DNA from: Brachionus plicatilis
Lineage: Eukaryota; Rotifera; Eurotatoria; Ploima; Brachionidae
Direction: 5' to 3'
Length of the DNA: 64,000 nt
Assembly (NCBI GenBank): GCA_010279815.1
Contig: QEOQ01000191.1
Coordinates: 387,441-451,440 of the forward strand
Within the stretch, counting starts at the first letter, position 1. The number at the start of each line of letters is the position of its first letter. Below the pieces are notes generated by a model. The model did no database searches, was not told where the DNA came from, and was given only the letters and a program-made list of their open reading frames with translations. The position numbers and the translations under genes are program-made. Shown here in pieces: positions 21,964 to 31,587 of this stretch.

Positions 21964-24732
21964 TTTAATTTAATTTGCATGAAAATTTACTAAATTTGTG
22001 GCAATTTTATATGATTACTGAGGTGAGACTGATGCCTGTCAATTTCCAGTTTTGAACCTGTTTTATCAGTGATTTGAAAGTAATGATACATTTTGTTGCG
22101 TAACCAAGATTATGTTTGCTTTACATTCCAATCTGATATTTTTTGTTAAATGTTCTTTTGTTTTATATTAAGCTGTATATGTTTGACTAATTATTTAGCT
22201 AGACGAGTTTGATCAATTAAATGATAGTTATTTTTCTTTTGTATTTGTGTTTATAAGATTAAATAGTTTTAGTCTACAATACCCTTTTTTTATTAAGTTA
22301 TTTGAATTTATAAAGTGATTTTTTAGTCAATTGAATGTACCAACATTGTTTGTGTGCTAGAATAGAAAAATTGTGTTCTTTACTTTTTTTTTTAAATAAA
22401 AAAGCTCTTATGTTTTGTATCTAGTTTTTTAGGAGTAATGCGATCCGAATTTAAAAAAGCCAACATTCCATGTCAGTGAAGCTTTTAAGGGTCCTATCCA
22501 AAATGTGATCACATAAATTTGATTATTGATCACTAAAATAATATTACTGATGGCTATAATCAAAATTGTAATAAATAAAAAAGTTAAGCAAAAATTATCC
22601 CAAAATTGTAATTAGAAATTTATCAAAAATAAGTCATTTAAGAAAAAATTAACAAAGAGTAAGCGAAATTTTTTTTATTACTTTTTTTAGAAGGTTTTGA
22701 ATAAAATATTAGAAAAATCAACCCAAGTAAAAATTAATTTCATTACTTGTAAAAATAATTTTCAAATAATGAACAAGAAAATAAAAATAATGAATTGTAT
22801 TGAATTGTTTGATTTAATTGATCTCTAATTTTTGGGTCATGTCCAGAACGTGATCAGATATCAATGATCACATATTTCGTGATCAAAAAAGCCTCTAATT
22901 TATGAAAAAATAAAAATAAATTTTTATAGTGATTCATTCTAAGGTCTAAAAAACTAAGGTCTTTTCATTTATTCTCAAAAACTAAAATTACTGGACAAAA
23001 ACTAAGTACATTATTAGAAAGTTCATGAAGTTATCTATTAGAAATACGGTGGTCAGTTGGGATGAGGTTTTAAAAAATATAAAAAGATTCAATTTTTTCA
23101 AAAATAAAAATTAAGTAAAAAACAAATTTAATTTTCAAAAAGGACAGAAAAATTCATACTAAATGACATGTTGAAACTTTAAAACTTAAAAAATATTTTT
23201 GATTTGTAAAAAAAGTGGTGGCCAGAAATTCTTCAAATATGAGGGTCAGTGTTCTAGTAGAACTGTTTTAAAAATCTCTATTCATTTTGTAATATTTAAA
23301 AAAAGATATGATATAGTTTAAAATTAGTAAAAATTATGTCACTTGTCAAAAATCTAATTTTCCAGTAATTAATGTAGCTATAAAACTGGAAATATACATT
23401 AGTAAAAATATTTTACAGTGGCGGTTTCTGTTGAGGATTTAACCAAATTTTATAATAATTCACGTTAAATAGCGTTATATCCAAATGGAGAAATATTAAA
23501 AATTTTCATAAACAAATAATGACTTGATGTTCATGCGATATTATTTTTTATTCTTTTAAAAATAATTTTTTTATACTAATAAAATTGTTTATTTATTTAT
23601 TTTAAATATTACGCTAGATATGGCGATGAAAAAAAAATGAAATATTATAGAAAAATGATAAAAATATTTTCACAAATAAATGAAAAAATAGCTAAAAAAT
23701 GTAGAATATTTTAAAGTAAAATTTCATTAAAAATATTTTATTTTGATTTTTAAAAATAAAAATTTTAGTCGAAATTTATTTATTAAAAACTAAAATGTTT
23801 AAGATTAAAATTACATAATTTTTTTTGTCCCTTTTACAATTTACGAAAATTTTTTCAAAATTACCAATAATACTTATGTCAAATCAATACTGTATCTCTT
23901 ATAATCATGTAATTTTTAAAAATTTAATGTATTATATTTAAATTATTTTTACTCAAAATCAATTTAATTTTTTAAAGTAAAATTTTACTTTATAATTAAT
24001 CATTTTTTCAGATATTTGTTTATGAAAATTTTTAATATTTTAAAAAAGGAAAAATGTCAAATTTTATGTTCTATACTTAAACATTTTTTTCTTTATAAAA
24101 AAATTTTTATGCTAAAAAAGTTTTACATTATTCAATAGATATCATCTTTATTCTGGCCTAAGAAAAAATTTATACGTCAAAAGATCTCGCCCCTTTGAAA
24201 AATATTTTTTTAAAGAATAAAAACAAATAAGGCAATTTTTGTTATAAACGAAAAATAACGTAAATTTACGGCCATTTTCGTAATTTTTTTTTTTTTTGCA
24301 ATTCTATATGAATTGTCGTAAGATTTGTTAAAATTACGGAAGTTTCCGTAAAATTTGGTAAAATCCTCTTGTTGTATCATAACAATATCTAATTTTAAAT
24401 AGTGTTGGAAAACGTAGTTTCAATGGCATTTGTGGTTCATTTTTTTTAATTGGTTTAAGTGAAAAGGAATCTTATTGATTTTACCAAAGATTTACAAAAT
24501 TAGTAAAATTAAATAGAATTTAGTTTTGTGAATTTTTTTTATTTAGTAAAGTTGATTTAAGCACTTTGAAGATGACACTGTCAATGCCATCGCTGCTCCG
24601 TTAACCCGCACTAATTTTAGATAATTAACATTTTACAAAAATATTTACAATTAATATCAAATATTCAGAATTCATATTAAAATTTAAAATTTTCAGAAAT
24701 GTTAATTATAAACAATATTCAACACAATTGTT
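21964..24732. other. AT-rich intergenic DNA
   Basis: Contains paired GTGATCAC-type palindromes at about 22500-22545 and 22840-22895, and TTACGGAAGTTTCCGTAA-like palindromes at 24250-24360. None forms a complete element I can delimit, and no gene is seen. Confidence 0.45.
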
Positions 24733-24813
24733 ATGTTTATTATTTTATTTTTTACTTTAAAAAAAAAAACAATTAACAACTATTCACTTTTTTTAAATAA
24801 TAAAAAAATTGAA

Positions 24814-25479
24814 ATGTTTCAAAGTGGTTTATGCGGGATACTACGTTCCGCAGCACACTCGGCATTCAGAACATGTTCTAGTATGATAAATATTCAAGTG
24901 AACAGACCAGCACTTAGTACATTGGCTTCTAACTCAGGTTTGAAGCAATCTCAGCTTCTAAAAAACCCAATGATAGGCAACCACAGCTTGCTAAAACAAA
25001 CCGATTTGAACCAATCTATTCAAGTGAGACATAACTGGGGCTACAAAGGTCGTATGATGTTAAAAGACATTAAAAGAAGAGAACTGCTGAAAAAATACGC
25101 TCCAGTTCGAATTCGCTTACAGACATTGCGTGCCAACACAATTCTTCCCAAAGCTTTCAGAAAAGCTGCCGAAGAGCAACTTCAAAAATTGACCAGACAC
25201 TCAACCATTTCGTTCATAAACAACAGGTGTCAATTTACTTCAAAAGCAGCAAGTTGTTTGAACCGATGGAGACTATCTCGTCATGTGTGGAGAGATTTAG
25301 CCGACTACAACCAAATGTCAGGGGTTACAAGGGCTGTTTGGGGAACGCCAACTAGAAACGCTGTTCATTTTACATTCAAAAAAGCAAGGCGTAATTGGTT
25401 CAATTACGATGGTAATAGAGACATTTCGTTCATTGACCGAAATGGACAAACCCACAAATATAGATTTAAGCTAAACTAA
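24814..25479 (+). CDS. MRPS14: Mitochondrial small-subunit ribosomal protein uS14m
   Basis: Single-exon frame of 221 residues. I start at the ATG at 24814 rather than the in-frame one at 24733, because the latter is followed by poly-A-like codons while the former opens a basic, Ser/Ala-rich leader suited to mitochondrial import. The uS14 body is residues 75-176. It includes Arg-Ala-Asn-Thr-Ile-Leu-Pro-Lys (106-113) and Asn-Arg-Cys-Gln-Phe-Thr-Ser-Lys (137-144). It continues with Trp-Arg-Leu-Ser-Arg-His-Val-Trp-Arg-Asp-Leu-Ala-Asp (152-164) and Ser-Gly-Val-Thr-Arg-Ala-Val-Trp. The protein would bind small-subunit rRNA in the mitoribosome. Mammalian MRPS14 is about 128 residues. This one has a longer leader and a 45-residue basic C-terminal extension after the usual end. 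AATAAA follows the stop at about 25492. Confidence 0.9.
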   Translation: MFQSGLCGILRSAAHSAFRTCSSMINIQVNRPALSTLASNSGLKQSQLLKNPMIGNHSLLKQTDLNQSIQVRHNWGYKGRMMLKDIKRRELLKKYAPVRIRLQTLRANTILPKAFRKAAEEQLQKLTRHSTISFINNRCQFTSKAASCLNRWRLSRHVWRDLADYNQMSGVTRAVWGTPTRNAVHFTFKKARRNWFNYDGNRDISFIDRNGQTHKYRFKLN

Positions 25480-25630
25480 TTTTTTTTTAAAAATAAACTA
25501 TTACCAAATGTAAAATAAAAATTATCAATTTTTCACTTTTTTAACTTACCATATTTAATCTAACAATATAAAAATAAATGACAAATATTTTTAAGGATAT
25601 TTGGCAAAGGCAAGACTTTTTTATCAGACT
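25480..25630 (+). pseudogene. Fragment of the orphan gene's 5' end
   Basis: At 25595-25630 the sequence encodes Gly-Tyr-Leu-Ala-Lys-Ala-Arg-Leu-Phe-Tyr-Gln-Thr. This matches Glu-Tyr-Leu-Ala-Arg-Ala-Arg-Leu-Phe-Tyr-Arg-Thr near the N-terminus of the orphan ORF (27712-27747) and then hits a stop. The preceding AACTATTACCAAATGTAAAA...TTTTTAACTT block resembles the leader upstream of that gene. So this is a truncated duplicate. Confidence 0.65.
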
Positions 25631-25649
25631 TAAATTTGAATTCATTAAA

Positions 25650-26450
25650 ATAAAAAAACAAAACTGTTTTATTTTTTTTGTAACAAAATTTACAATTCCA
25701 TAAATTGATCAAAATTTTCAATAAATTCAAAAAATTCTTATAAAATTAAATTAAAAAATTTAATTTAATTCTAAGATGGATAATAATTGATTGTATAATT
25801 TTTAAAAATTTAACAAAAATTTTACCGAATACTCTTGCAAAGAGATGCATGCACCAAAACCAAAACTCAGGTTTTAGACTAAACATCACGTTACATCTCG
25901 CCCATGTTTAACTTTCCCCCTTTTTGATGCGTGCATTAAAATGCAGATTTTTGGTGGAAAACACCGCGTAAATTCCTGAAAATCGAATTTAGATGCGGCA
26001 TCAATAATACATGTTAGTCATTAACTTATTCCTCAAATTTTTACTTTAAAATCTAAATATTCAAAATTAGAAAATGTATTTTTAATAAAAAAAAATAATT
26101 TTTAATCATTTATGAATTAATTTTTTTTTTCAATTTTTAACCCGGTATCTGAATTTGAATTTCAAAAAAAAGTTAATGACTAACATGTATTATTGATGCC
26201 GCATCTAAATTCTGTAAATAAAAATCTGCATTTTAATGCACGCATCAAAAAGGGGGAAAGTTTAACATGGGCGAGATGTAACGTGATGCTTGGGCTAAAA
26301 CCTGAGTTTTGGTTTTTGGTGCATGCACCTCTTTGCAAGAGTATACGGTAGAACTGTTTATTTAAGAATTTTCGGATAATGTACAAAAATTTTAATTCTG
26401 CTAAAAAATAATCGATTTTATTTATTGTCAAAAAAATTACCAATTATTAA
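25650..26450 (+). repeat. Dispersed repeat R3, copy 2, split by a foldback MITE
   Basis: Left part 25650-25822 and right part 26351-26450 together match copies 1 and 3. The right part contains TTCGGATAATGTACAAAAAT and CTGCTAAAAAATAATCGA blocks. The insertion is at 25825-26348. Confidence 0.55.
25825..26348. mobile_element. Foldback MITE with ~190-bp inverted repeats, TA target
   Basis: The left arm from CCGAATACTCTTGCAAAGAG and the right arm ending GCAAGAGTATACGG are inverse copies of about 190-200 bp, joined by an AT-rich loop. TA is found on both sides (25823-25824 and 26349-26350), while the uninterrupted repeat copy at 21.4 kb has one TA at the matching spot (TTTTAGAATTATTTA). No protein is encoded. 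The tip CCG and TA target are shared with the element at 41792-42402, suggesting one superfamily. Confidence 0.85.
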
Positions 26451-27229
26451 ATGTAAAGAAATAAAGATTTATGCTTTACTAATTTTATTTATAATAAAAC
26501 TATTACCAAATGTAAAAATAAAAAATTTTACTTTTTTGACTTCCTCGGTTTTATAAAAATATGATAAAAAGAAGTAAAAAAATTAAAAATATTGTAAAAC
26601 TTTTTTCTAAAATATTAAAATTGGTGCCGTTAATGCAACATGGTGCAGCATTCAAATTGCATCAACTATAAAGATCTGCTAAACAATGCAAATTGACCAG
26701 AAATAAGATTTCAGTAGCGCGTAGTGCATTTAGCAGTGAATTTTATAATTATTTAATTATTATAAATTGATTAGCTATTTTTTTGTTTGGTCACATATTT
26801 TTTTTGTTGCAATAATTTTTTTTTCATTTAACATATTTTTAATCACTTTTTAAATAATTTTTGATGATTCTCCCTTTAAAGAAAATTTATTTAATTTGAT
26901 AAAATATTTTTCATTTTGAAGCAAAATAAGAGTTTATTTGGGCATTAAAATATATAACCAAAATGCACAGATCGAACAATAAAAGTAGTGAAAAAACTTT
27001 AAGTAATAAGCCCAAAGAAAAGCCCACTCAAGGGTCTTAAATGCGATAATTATTTTGAGCAAAAAGGATTAAAAATACTTATGGCTAAAAAACATTAAAA
27101 CTTTAAATTGATAATTTTGAAATTCTTTGGTCACATATTATAGGTGAGCGATACTGGTCACAAAGACACAGTATAACCAATTTTGGACTTTAAGAAAAAC
27201 AAAACTATTTTCGTTTTTCCGTCTTATTT
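26451..27229. other. AT-rich intergenic DNA
   Basis: 26460-26570 repeats the AACTATTACCAAATGTAAAA...CTTTTTTGACTTCC block also seen at 25495 and 27465. The rest shows no gene. Confidence 0.45.
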
Positions 27230-27440
27230 AAATAAAAAATCTACAATGCAAAATTAAATCAGAATTTTCAATAAAAAAATTTATATTTTATTAGATTAAA
27301 AATTTTAATTAAAATTTATTAAGATCTGTTTTTTTTGTTTTTAAAAATTTTTGAATTATTTAACTAAAAAAATTTCGTAAAATGTACGAAATTTTAATTC
27401 TTTTAAAAACAATCAATGGACTTTATTTATTAACCCAAAA
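27230..27440 (+). repeat. Dispersed repeat R3, copy 3
   Basis: Contains AATCAGAATTTTCAATAAAA, TTGAATTATTTAACTAAAAA and AAACAATCAATGGACTTTA blocks matching copies 1 and 2 in the same order, without insertion. It lies about 230 bp upstream of the orphan gene. Confidence 0.5.
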
Positions 27441-27666
27441 ATAAAGATTGAAACTTAATTAACTATTAACGTAAAAATTAAAATTATTTACTTTTTTCAC
27501 TTCCCCGACTTTATCTATCAATTTAAACATAAAAAAACTAATTGACTTTGTCATACCATGGAAACCATACAAAGAAAAAAGCAAAATAATAAATTATAAA
27601 AATTTTCTTTTCTTCTTATTCTGAAAATTATAAATTTTTCTTTTTTCTAATCCAAAAAGAAAATTA

Positions 27667-29661
27667 ATGTTTGTGTTTAATTTGATGACCAAACAAAATC
27701 TGTTCTATGGCGAGTATTTGGCAAGGGCAAGACTATTTTATCGGACTCGCGATCGACATTTATACTGCTTCGATCAACATTCACTCAACCATTGTCAAAA
27801 ATTTTTGCCAAAATTCAATTTTGATCGAATTCTAAGTGTAAAAAAAATAATTTTAATAAAAAAAGAATTCAATTTAAAAACAACCCGTTTTGACAAATAT
27901 CAAAAAGTCAAAATTTATAGAAATAGAAAATTAAAAAAAAACAGTCAAATATCCAGAGTTAAGTCAAAAAACAAACAATTATCTTTTTTGGGAAACAAAT
28001 CTGTAGATCAAGCAGATGTGGTACTTAAAGCTCCGTCAAGCGGTTGCCTGCAAAAAATAAAAAAAAAGTCATCTTTTAATCGAATAATTGAGAAGAAAGA
28101 ATCAATTGAGATTCCGCGTAGAATTATTTCCGGACATGATCTAAATTTAAAAGTTTCATCCGAATCAATAAATTTACAATCAAAAAGAAGCTCTTTAGAT
28201 TTTCTGCAAAATGAAAGAGACACAAGCCAACACTTTCAAGAATCTACTCATCCAGATAGATTTTCGCAGCCTTATCTTTCTTTTTTGGAATCTGAACCGA
28301 GCTCACATAGAATTTCAAATTCTTTAAAATCATTCAAAAAATTTTCAATTGAAAATCAAGACAATGAAGAATCTAATTCTGAAGAAAGGAAGTCGTTTTT
28401 TAAAAGTTTGAGCTCGACACAGAGTAATGAAGATAATTTTAAAAAAACTTCAATCAAAATAAATAATCAAAAAATAAATGATGACAAAAAATTGACCGAG
28501 GAATTAAAAAAAAATTCAATCAAAATAAATAATCAAAAAATAAATGATGACAAAAAATTGACTGAGGAATTAAAAAAAAATTCAATTTTATCCAAAAAAT
28601 CCATTAATAAATTTTCAAACGAAACTTTAGATGGTAAAATAGAAATTGTAGAATTAATTAAAGCTGATTCGGATGGTAAAATTTTGACCAACAATAAGCT
28701 GGAAATAAAAAATCGTGAAGAGAAAAGTAAAAAATTGGAAAAAAAAGATGAAAAGATAGAAATTATTGAAGAGATGCATGATGTGAACAATTCTTTATCT
28801 GAAATTCAAAAATCTAAAATTTCTATTTTAAAAGCGGTCTTGCCTGAGGCTATTATTAAAGATTCGGCTAAAAAGTCCGAAAAAAAGAAAAAAAGTCTTG
28901 ATAAATTGATTCAAAGTCTCGGGCCAAGTGACAACCTGCTTGATTCAGGTCAAATATTGACTGAAAATTTTAATAAAGAAGATAAAATAAATGGTTTATT
29001 GGACGAAAAAAAACCTGAATTTAAAAATACTAAAATTAATGAAAATGATAGTGAGGCATTTCCGAAAAATGTAAATAATCTTATTACGGAAAAAGAGCCA
29101 AGAAGCTTAGAATTTGTGGAAAATTTTGAAAAGAAAAAAAATAGTGGCGATGATGGTGAAAAAATCGAAAATGATGATATCCAAAACCATGCACAAAATA
29201 AAATTAAGAAAAATTTTTCCAATGAAGATCCAAAAACACCGAGTAGATTTAAGCCAAAAAATTTTTTTAATTTTGACCTAAACATTACCAGAGCATTTAC
29301 TTTCAGTTATTATTCACTGCCTCACCAATATGAGGATTTGAATAGAAAAATTTTGCTTGTTAAACAAAACTATGATTTGATTAGACGTTTTGTCAAAAAA
29401 GGTAAAACAAAAAAATCTTCTAATAAAAATAAATCTAGAACAAATGAAGAGCAAATTAAATTTTTTGAAGAATTCTTTCAAGAATTAAGTCCATTAAAAA
29501 ACAAATTGAATCCCATTAGAGTAGAAGCCGAAACAATGTACCTTCTAAATAAGATGCTTGATGATATTTTGAAAAATATGGAACTTTTCGATGATTCGTT
29601 TGTTTATGGACAATTTTGTCAAACTGAAAACATAATTTCTAAGCAACTGGCCGTTGCTTAA
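27667..29661 (+). CDS. Orphan protein, 664 residues, charged and low-complexity
   Basis: A long uninterrupted single-exon frame in very AT-rich DNA, ending TAA with AATAAA a few bases downstream (about 29667). I do not recognise the family. Residues 1-60 (Leu-Phe-Tyr-Gly-Glu-Tyr-Leu-Ala-Arg-Ala-Arg ... Cys-Phe-Asp-Gln) and roughly 535-664 look folded. The C-terminal part has Tyr-Tyr-Ser-Leu-Pro-His-Gln-Tyr, helical segments and Phe-Val-Tyr-Gly-Gln-Phe-Cys. The 450 residues between are Lys/Asn/Ser/Asp/Glu-rich and probably disordered, with a 22-residue tandem duplication at about 262-305. No signal peptide or membrane segment is seen. The second in-frame Met (residue 7) could also be the start. 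A decayed N-terminal copy lies at 25595-25630. It could be a fast-evolving or lineage-specific host gene; it shows no transposon motif. Confidence 0.65.
   Translation: MFVFNLMTKQNLFYGEYLARARLFYRTRDRHLYCFDQHSLNHCQKFLPKFNFDRILSVKKIILIKKEFNLKTTRFDKYQKVKIYRNRKLKKNSQISRVKSKNKQLSFLGNKSVDQADVVLKAPSSGCLQKIKKKSSFNRIIEKKESIEIPRRIISGHDLNLKVSSESINLQSKRSSLDFLQNERDTSQHFQESTHPDRFSQPYLSFLESEPSSHRISNSLKSFKKFSIENQDNEESNSEERKSFFKSLSSTQSNEDNFKKTSIKINNQKINDDKKLTEELKKNSIKINNQKINDDKKLTEELKKNSILSKKSINKFSNETLDGKIEIVELIKADSDGKILTNNKLEIKNREEKSKKLEKKDEKIEIIEEMHDVNNSLSEIQKSKISILKAVLPEAIIKDSAKKSEKKKKSLDKLIQSLGPSDNLLDSGQILTENFNKEDKINGLLDEKKPEFKNTKINENDSEAFPKNVNNLITEKEPRSLEFVENFEKKKNSGDDGEKIENDDIQNHAQNKIKKNFSNEDPKTPSRFKPKNFFNFDLNITRAFTFSYYSLPHQYEDLNRKILLVKQNYDLIRRFVKKGKTKKSSNKNKSRTNEEQIKFFEEFFQELSPLKNKLNPIRVEAETMYLLNKMLDDILKNMELFDDSFVYGQFCQTENIISKQLAVA
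28451..28582 (+). repeat. 66-bp tandem duplication within the orphan gene
   Basis: Two 66-bp units starting CAATCAAAATAAATAATCAA, identical except for one silent C/T change (GACCGAG versus GACTGAG). They encode two copies of a 22-residue Lys/Asn/Asp-rich block in frame. Confidence 0.95.
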
Positions 29662-29679
29662 TGATCAATAAACTTTTAA

Positions 29680-30416
29680 TTTTTAATTTTTTTAATTTTA
29701 AAGTCTATTGATCATGTAAGTGTGTTTAACATGATTTACTTTGGTTTGTATAAGCCACATTGAATAAGTGATAGAATAAATATTATTTTATATTTGAGTG
29801 TAAGGCTATTCGAGATCTTCACTACTCTTTTTTAGTGTAAAAATAAATTTACAATAAATAATAAAATAAATTGTTTAAAAAAATTTAAATTTTCAGTTTA
29901 ATTTAAGTTATTTTTAAGGTAAGGCCATGACTAATATTAATTTATTTTCTAATATTTTTCAAATTTTCAAAATGATTTTTTTTTTATTTTAACTAGAGTT
30001 TTACACTTTTAGTAGGGTATTTATTAAAATAGAATGAATAAATTTATTAAAAACTCACACGATTTAGCATTAATAGATTTTTTTAAATTTGATGTTATAT
30101 TTGCTTTTGCCAAATGCCTGGAACTTCAGATGTGTTAAATGATTTTTAAAAAATTACTGATAGGAACACGAATAGATGGTTCAAATGCACTCTGGTTTAA
30201 TTCTAATGGACTTAAAGAACAAATTTAATTTCTTCTCATCCTAAATTAAAAATTCCAATTCTAGACCAAGTATGCAGGGAATTGTTTTTCGATGAATTCA
30301 TGGGTGAGGTTGCAGTATTAATACAAAGTATTCAATTAATTATTTTCTTTTGATTTAATACATTTAAAAGAAATAGTAGTAAATAACAACAGCGAAAATT
30401 ATGCATGATGACATTA
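29680..30416. other. AT-rich intergenic DNA
   Basis: No gene recognised between the orphan gene's polyA region and the MITE at 30425. Confidence 0.45.
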
Positions 30417-30424
30417 TTTGGGAG

Positions 30425-31067
30425 CAGACTTGTTTATAAGTCACAGTTTTAAGTCTAAGTCACAAAAATTTAAGTCAAAGTTATGACTTGCAAAAAAATT
30501 TTTATCAATACCTGCTTAATCAGGACCAGTTGAAAGAATTTTTTTCTAAATCTGGTTACATTAACAGACCACATAGGTCAAGATTAACAGCCAGGAATTT
30601 GGAAGCAACAACTTTATAGGTATCAAATATGGATTTATTAAATCATTGACTTAACTTATTATAATAATAATAATAATAATAATAATAAAAGCTACAGCAG
30701 CTGCGGAGCAAGGCAATTTATAGACTTGCTATAGTAGCTGTCTGATTTCAACATAATTCATCATAATGATACACTTATTGGATAAAAAAAAAAAAAAAAT
30801 AATTATTTTGTTTCAGATAATTATCAAGTTTGTTTTTGAAATCATTTTTAGATTTTGCAATTACAACATCAGTCAGTAATTTGTTCCACGCGTTAACCAC
30901 TCTATTTGTCAAAAAGCTCTGCCTGTTCTTTATTTTTGTCAACTGCTTGGTCAATCTTCTTCGATGTCCACGAATTCCTCAAGCTCGACCGTTACTTGTA
31001 TAAAAAAAAAAAATTTTAAGTCATTGGCGTGACTTGACTTAAAATTTGTGACTTAAAAACAAGTCTG
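30425..31067. mobile_element. AAGTC-family MITE with perfect 8-bp TSD, carrying a LINE fragment
   Basis: The left tip CAGACTTGTTTATAAGTCAC and the right tip (inverse CAGACTTGTTTTTAAGTCAC) form terminal inverted repeats. TTTGGGAG flanks both ends (30417-30424 and 31068-31075), a perfect 8-bp duplication of the kind made by hAT elements. The outer parts are full of AAGTC/GACTT words. The middle (about 30659-30990) is a LINE 3' end, so the element was hit by a retrotransposon after or before it moved. Related ends are at 12434 and 14346. Confidence 0.85.
30659..30990 (-). pseudogene. LINE (CR1-like) 3' end with (TAA)n tail
   Basis: On the minus strand the region 30990-30800 encodes the conserved last part of a LINE RT ORF: Ser-Phe-Leu-Thr-Asn-Arg-Val-Val-Asn-Ala-Trp-Asn-Lys-Leu and then Asp-Phe-Lys-Asn-Lys-Leu. 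These match the same part of the copy at 42404-43030. The 3' UTR runs down to a (TAA)n run at 30659-30688, the element's tail. It is severely 5'-truncated. Confidence 0.7.
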
Positions 31068-31075
31068 TTTGGGAG

Positions 31076-31587
31076 GTAGTTCCATATGTTTAAAATCCTG
31101 TTGTTGAAAAATTTATGTTTTGGACTACAACACCTAACTATTTCTTATTGTAATCCGCCTATGTGACATCCACGTGGCTCTAAGCATGCTGAGAAATCTA
31201 TTCTATTATCTATATACAGAAATACAATATACAAATGAATTTTTTTTGCACCTTTAACTCTAATAAAGATTATCGTTTATTTTTAAATGAATCAACAAGG
31301 CCTAAATGATTTTAATAGCTTCAGGTCCATGAAATTCAATACTTACTATTTTCCTCTTTATTTTCTAACAATTGTAATAGTTTTTTTATTTTTTTATTCT
31401 GCAAATTTTTGGCTAACCAGATCTTGGTTAACGAATTTTCGGCAGACCGAAATTAGCTAACTTCAAAATGCTTAAATTTATTTATATCTATACCTATAGA
31501 AAATACAGTCACAAGTCTCAAGTCAAAGACTTCTATTTAATTTTTTTAAAAGTCCGGACTTGTACTTTAATTTTAGTGACTTTGATT
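31076..31587. other. AT-rich DNA with an AAGTC-type fragment
   Basis: 31507-31586 repeats the words CACAAGTCTCAAGTCAAAGA and GTCCGGACTTG typical of the CAGAGTTG/AAGTC MITE families. No gene is seen. Confidence 0.4.

Noticed and set aside
22489..22895. GTGATCAC palindrome pairs as a MITE
   Set aside because: The two palindromic blocks are similar, but tips and target duplication cannot be delimited.
24733..24813. N-terminal extension of uS14m from the upstream ATG
   Set aside because: The codons are homopolymer-driven Phe/Leu/Lys/Asn and precede a better mitochondrial leader; more likely 5' UTR.
28533..29285. Minus-strand Ser/Phe-rich frames within the orphan gene
   Set aside because: They are the antisense reading of Lys/Glu codon runs in the sense ORF.
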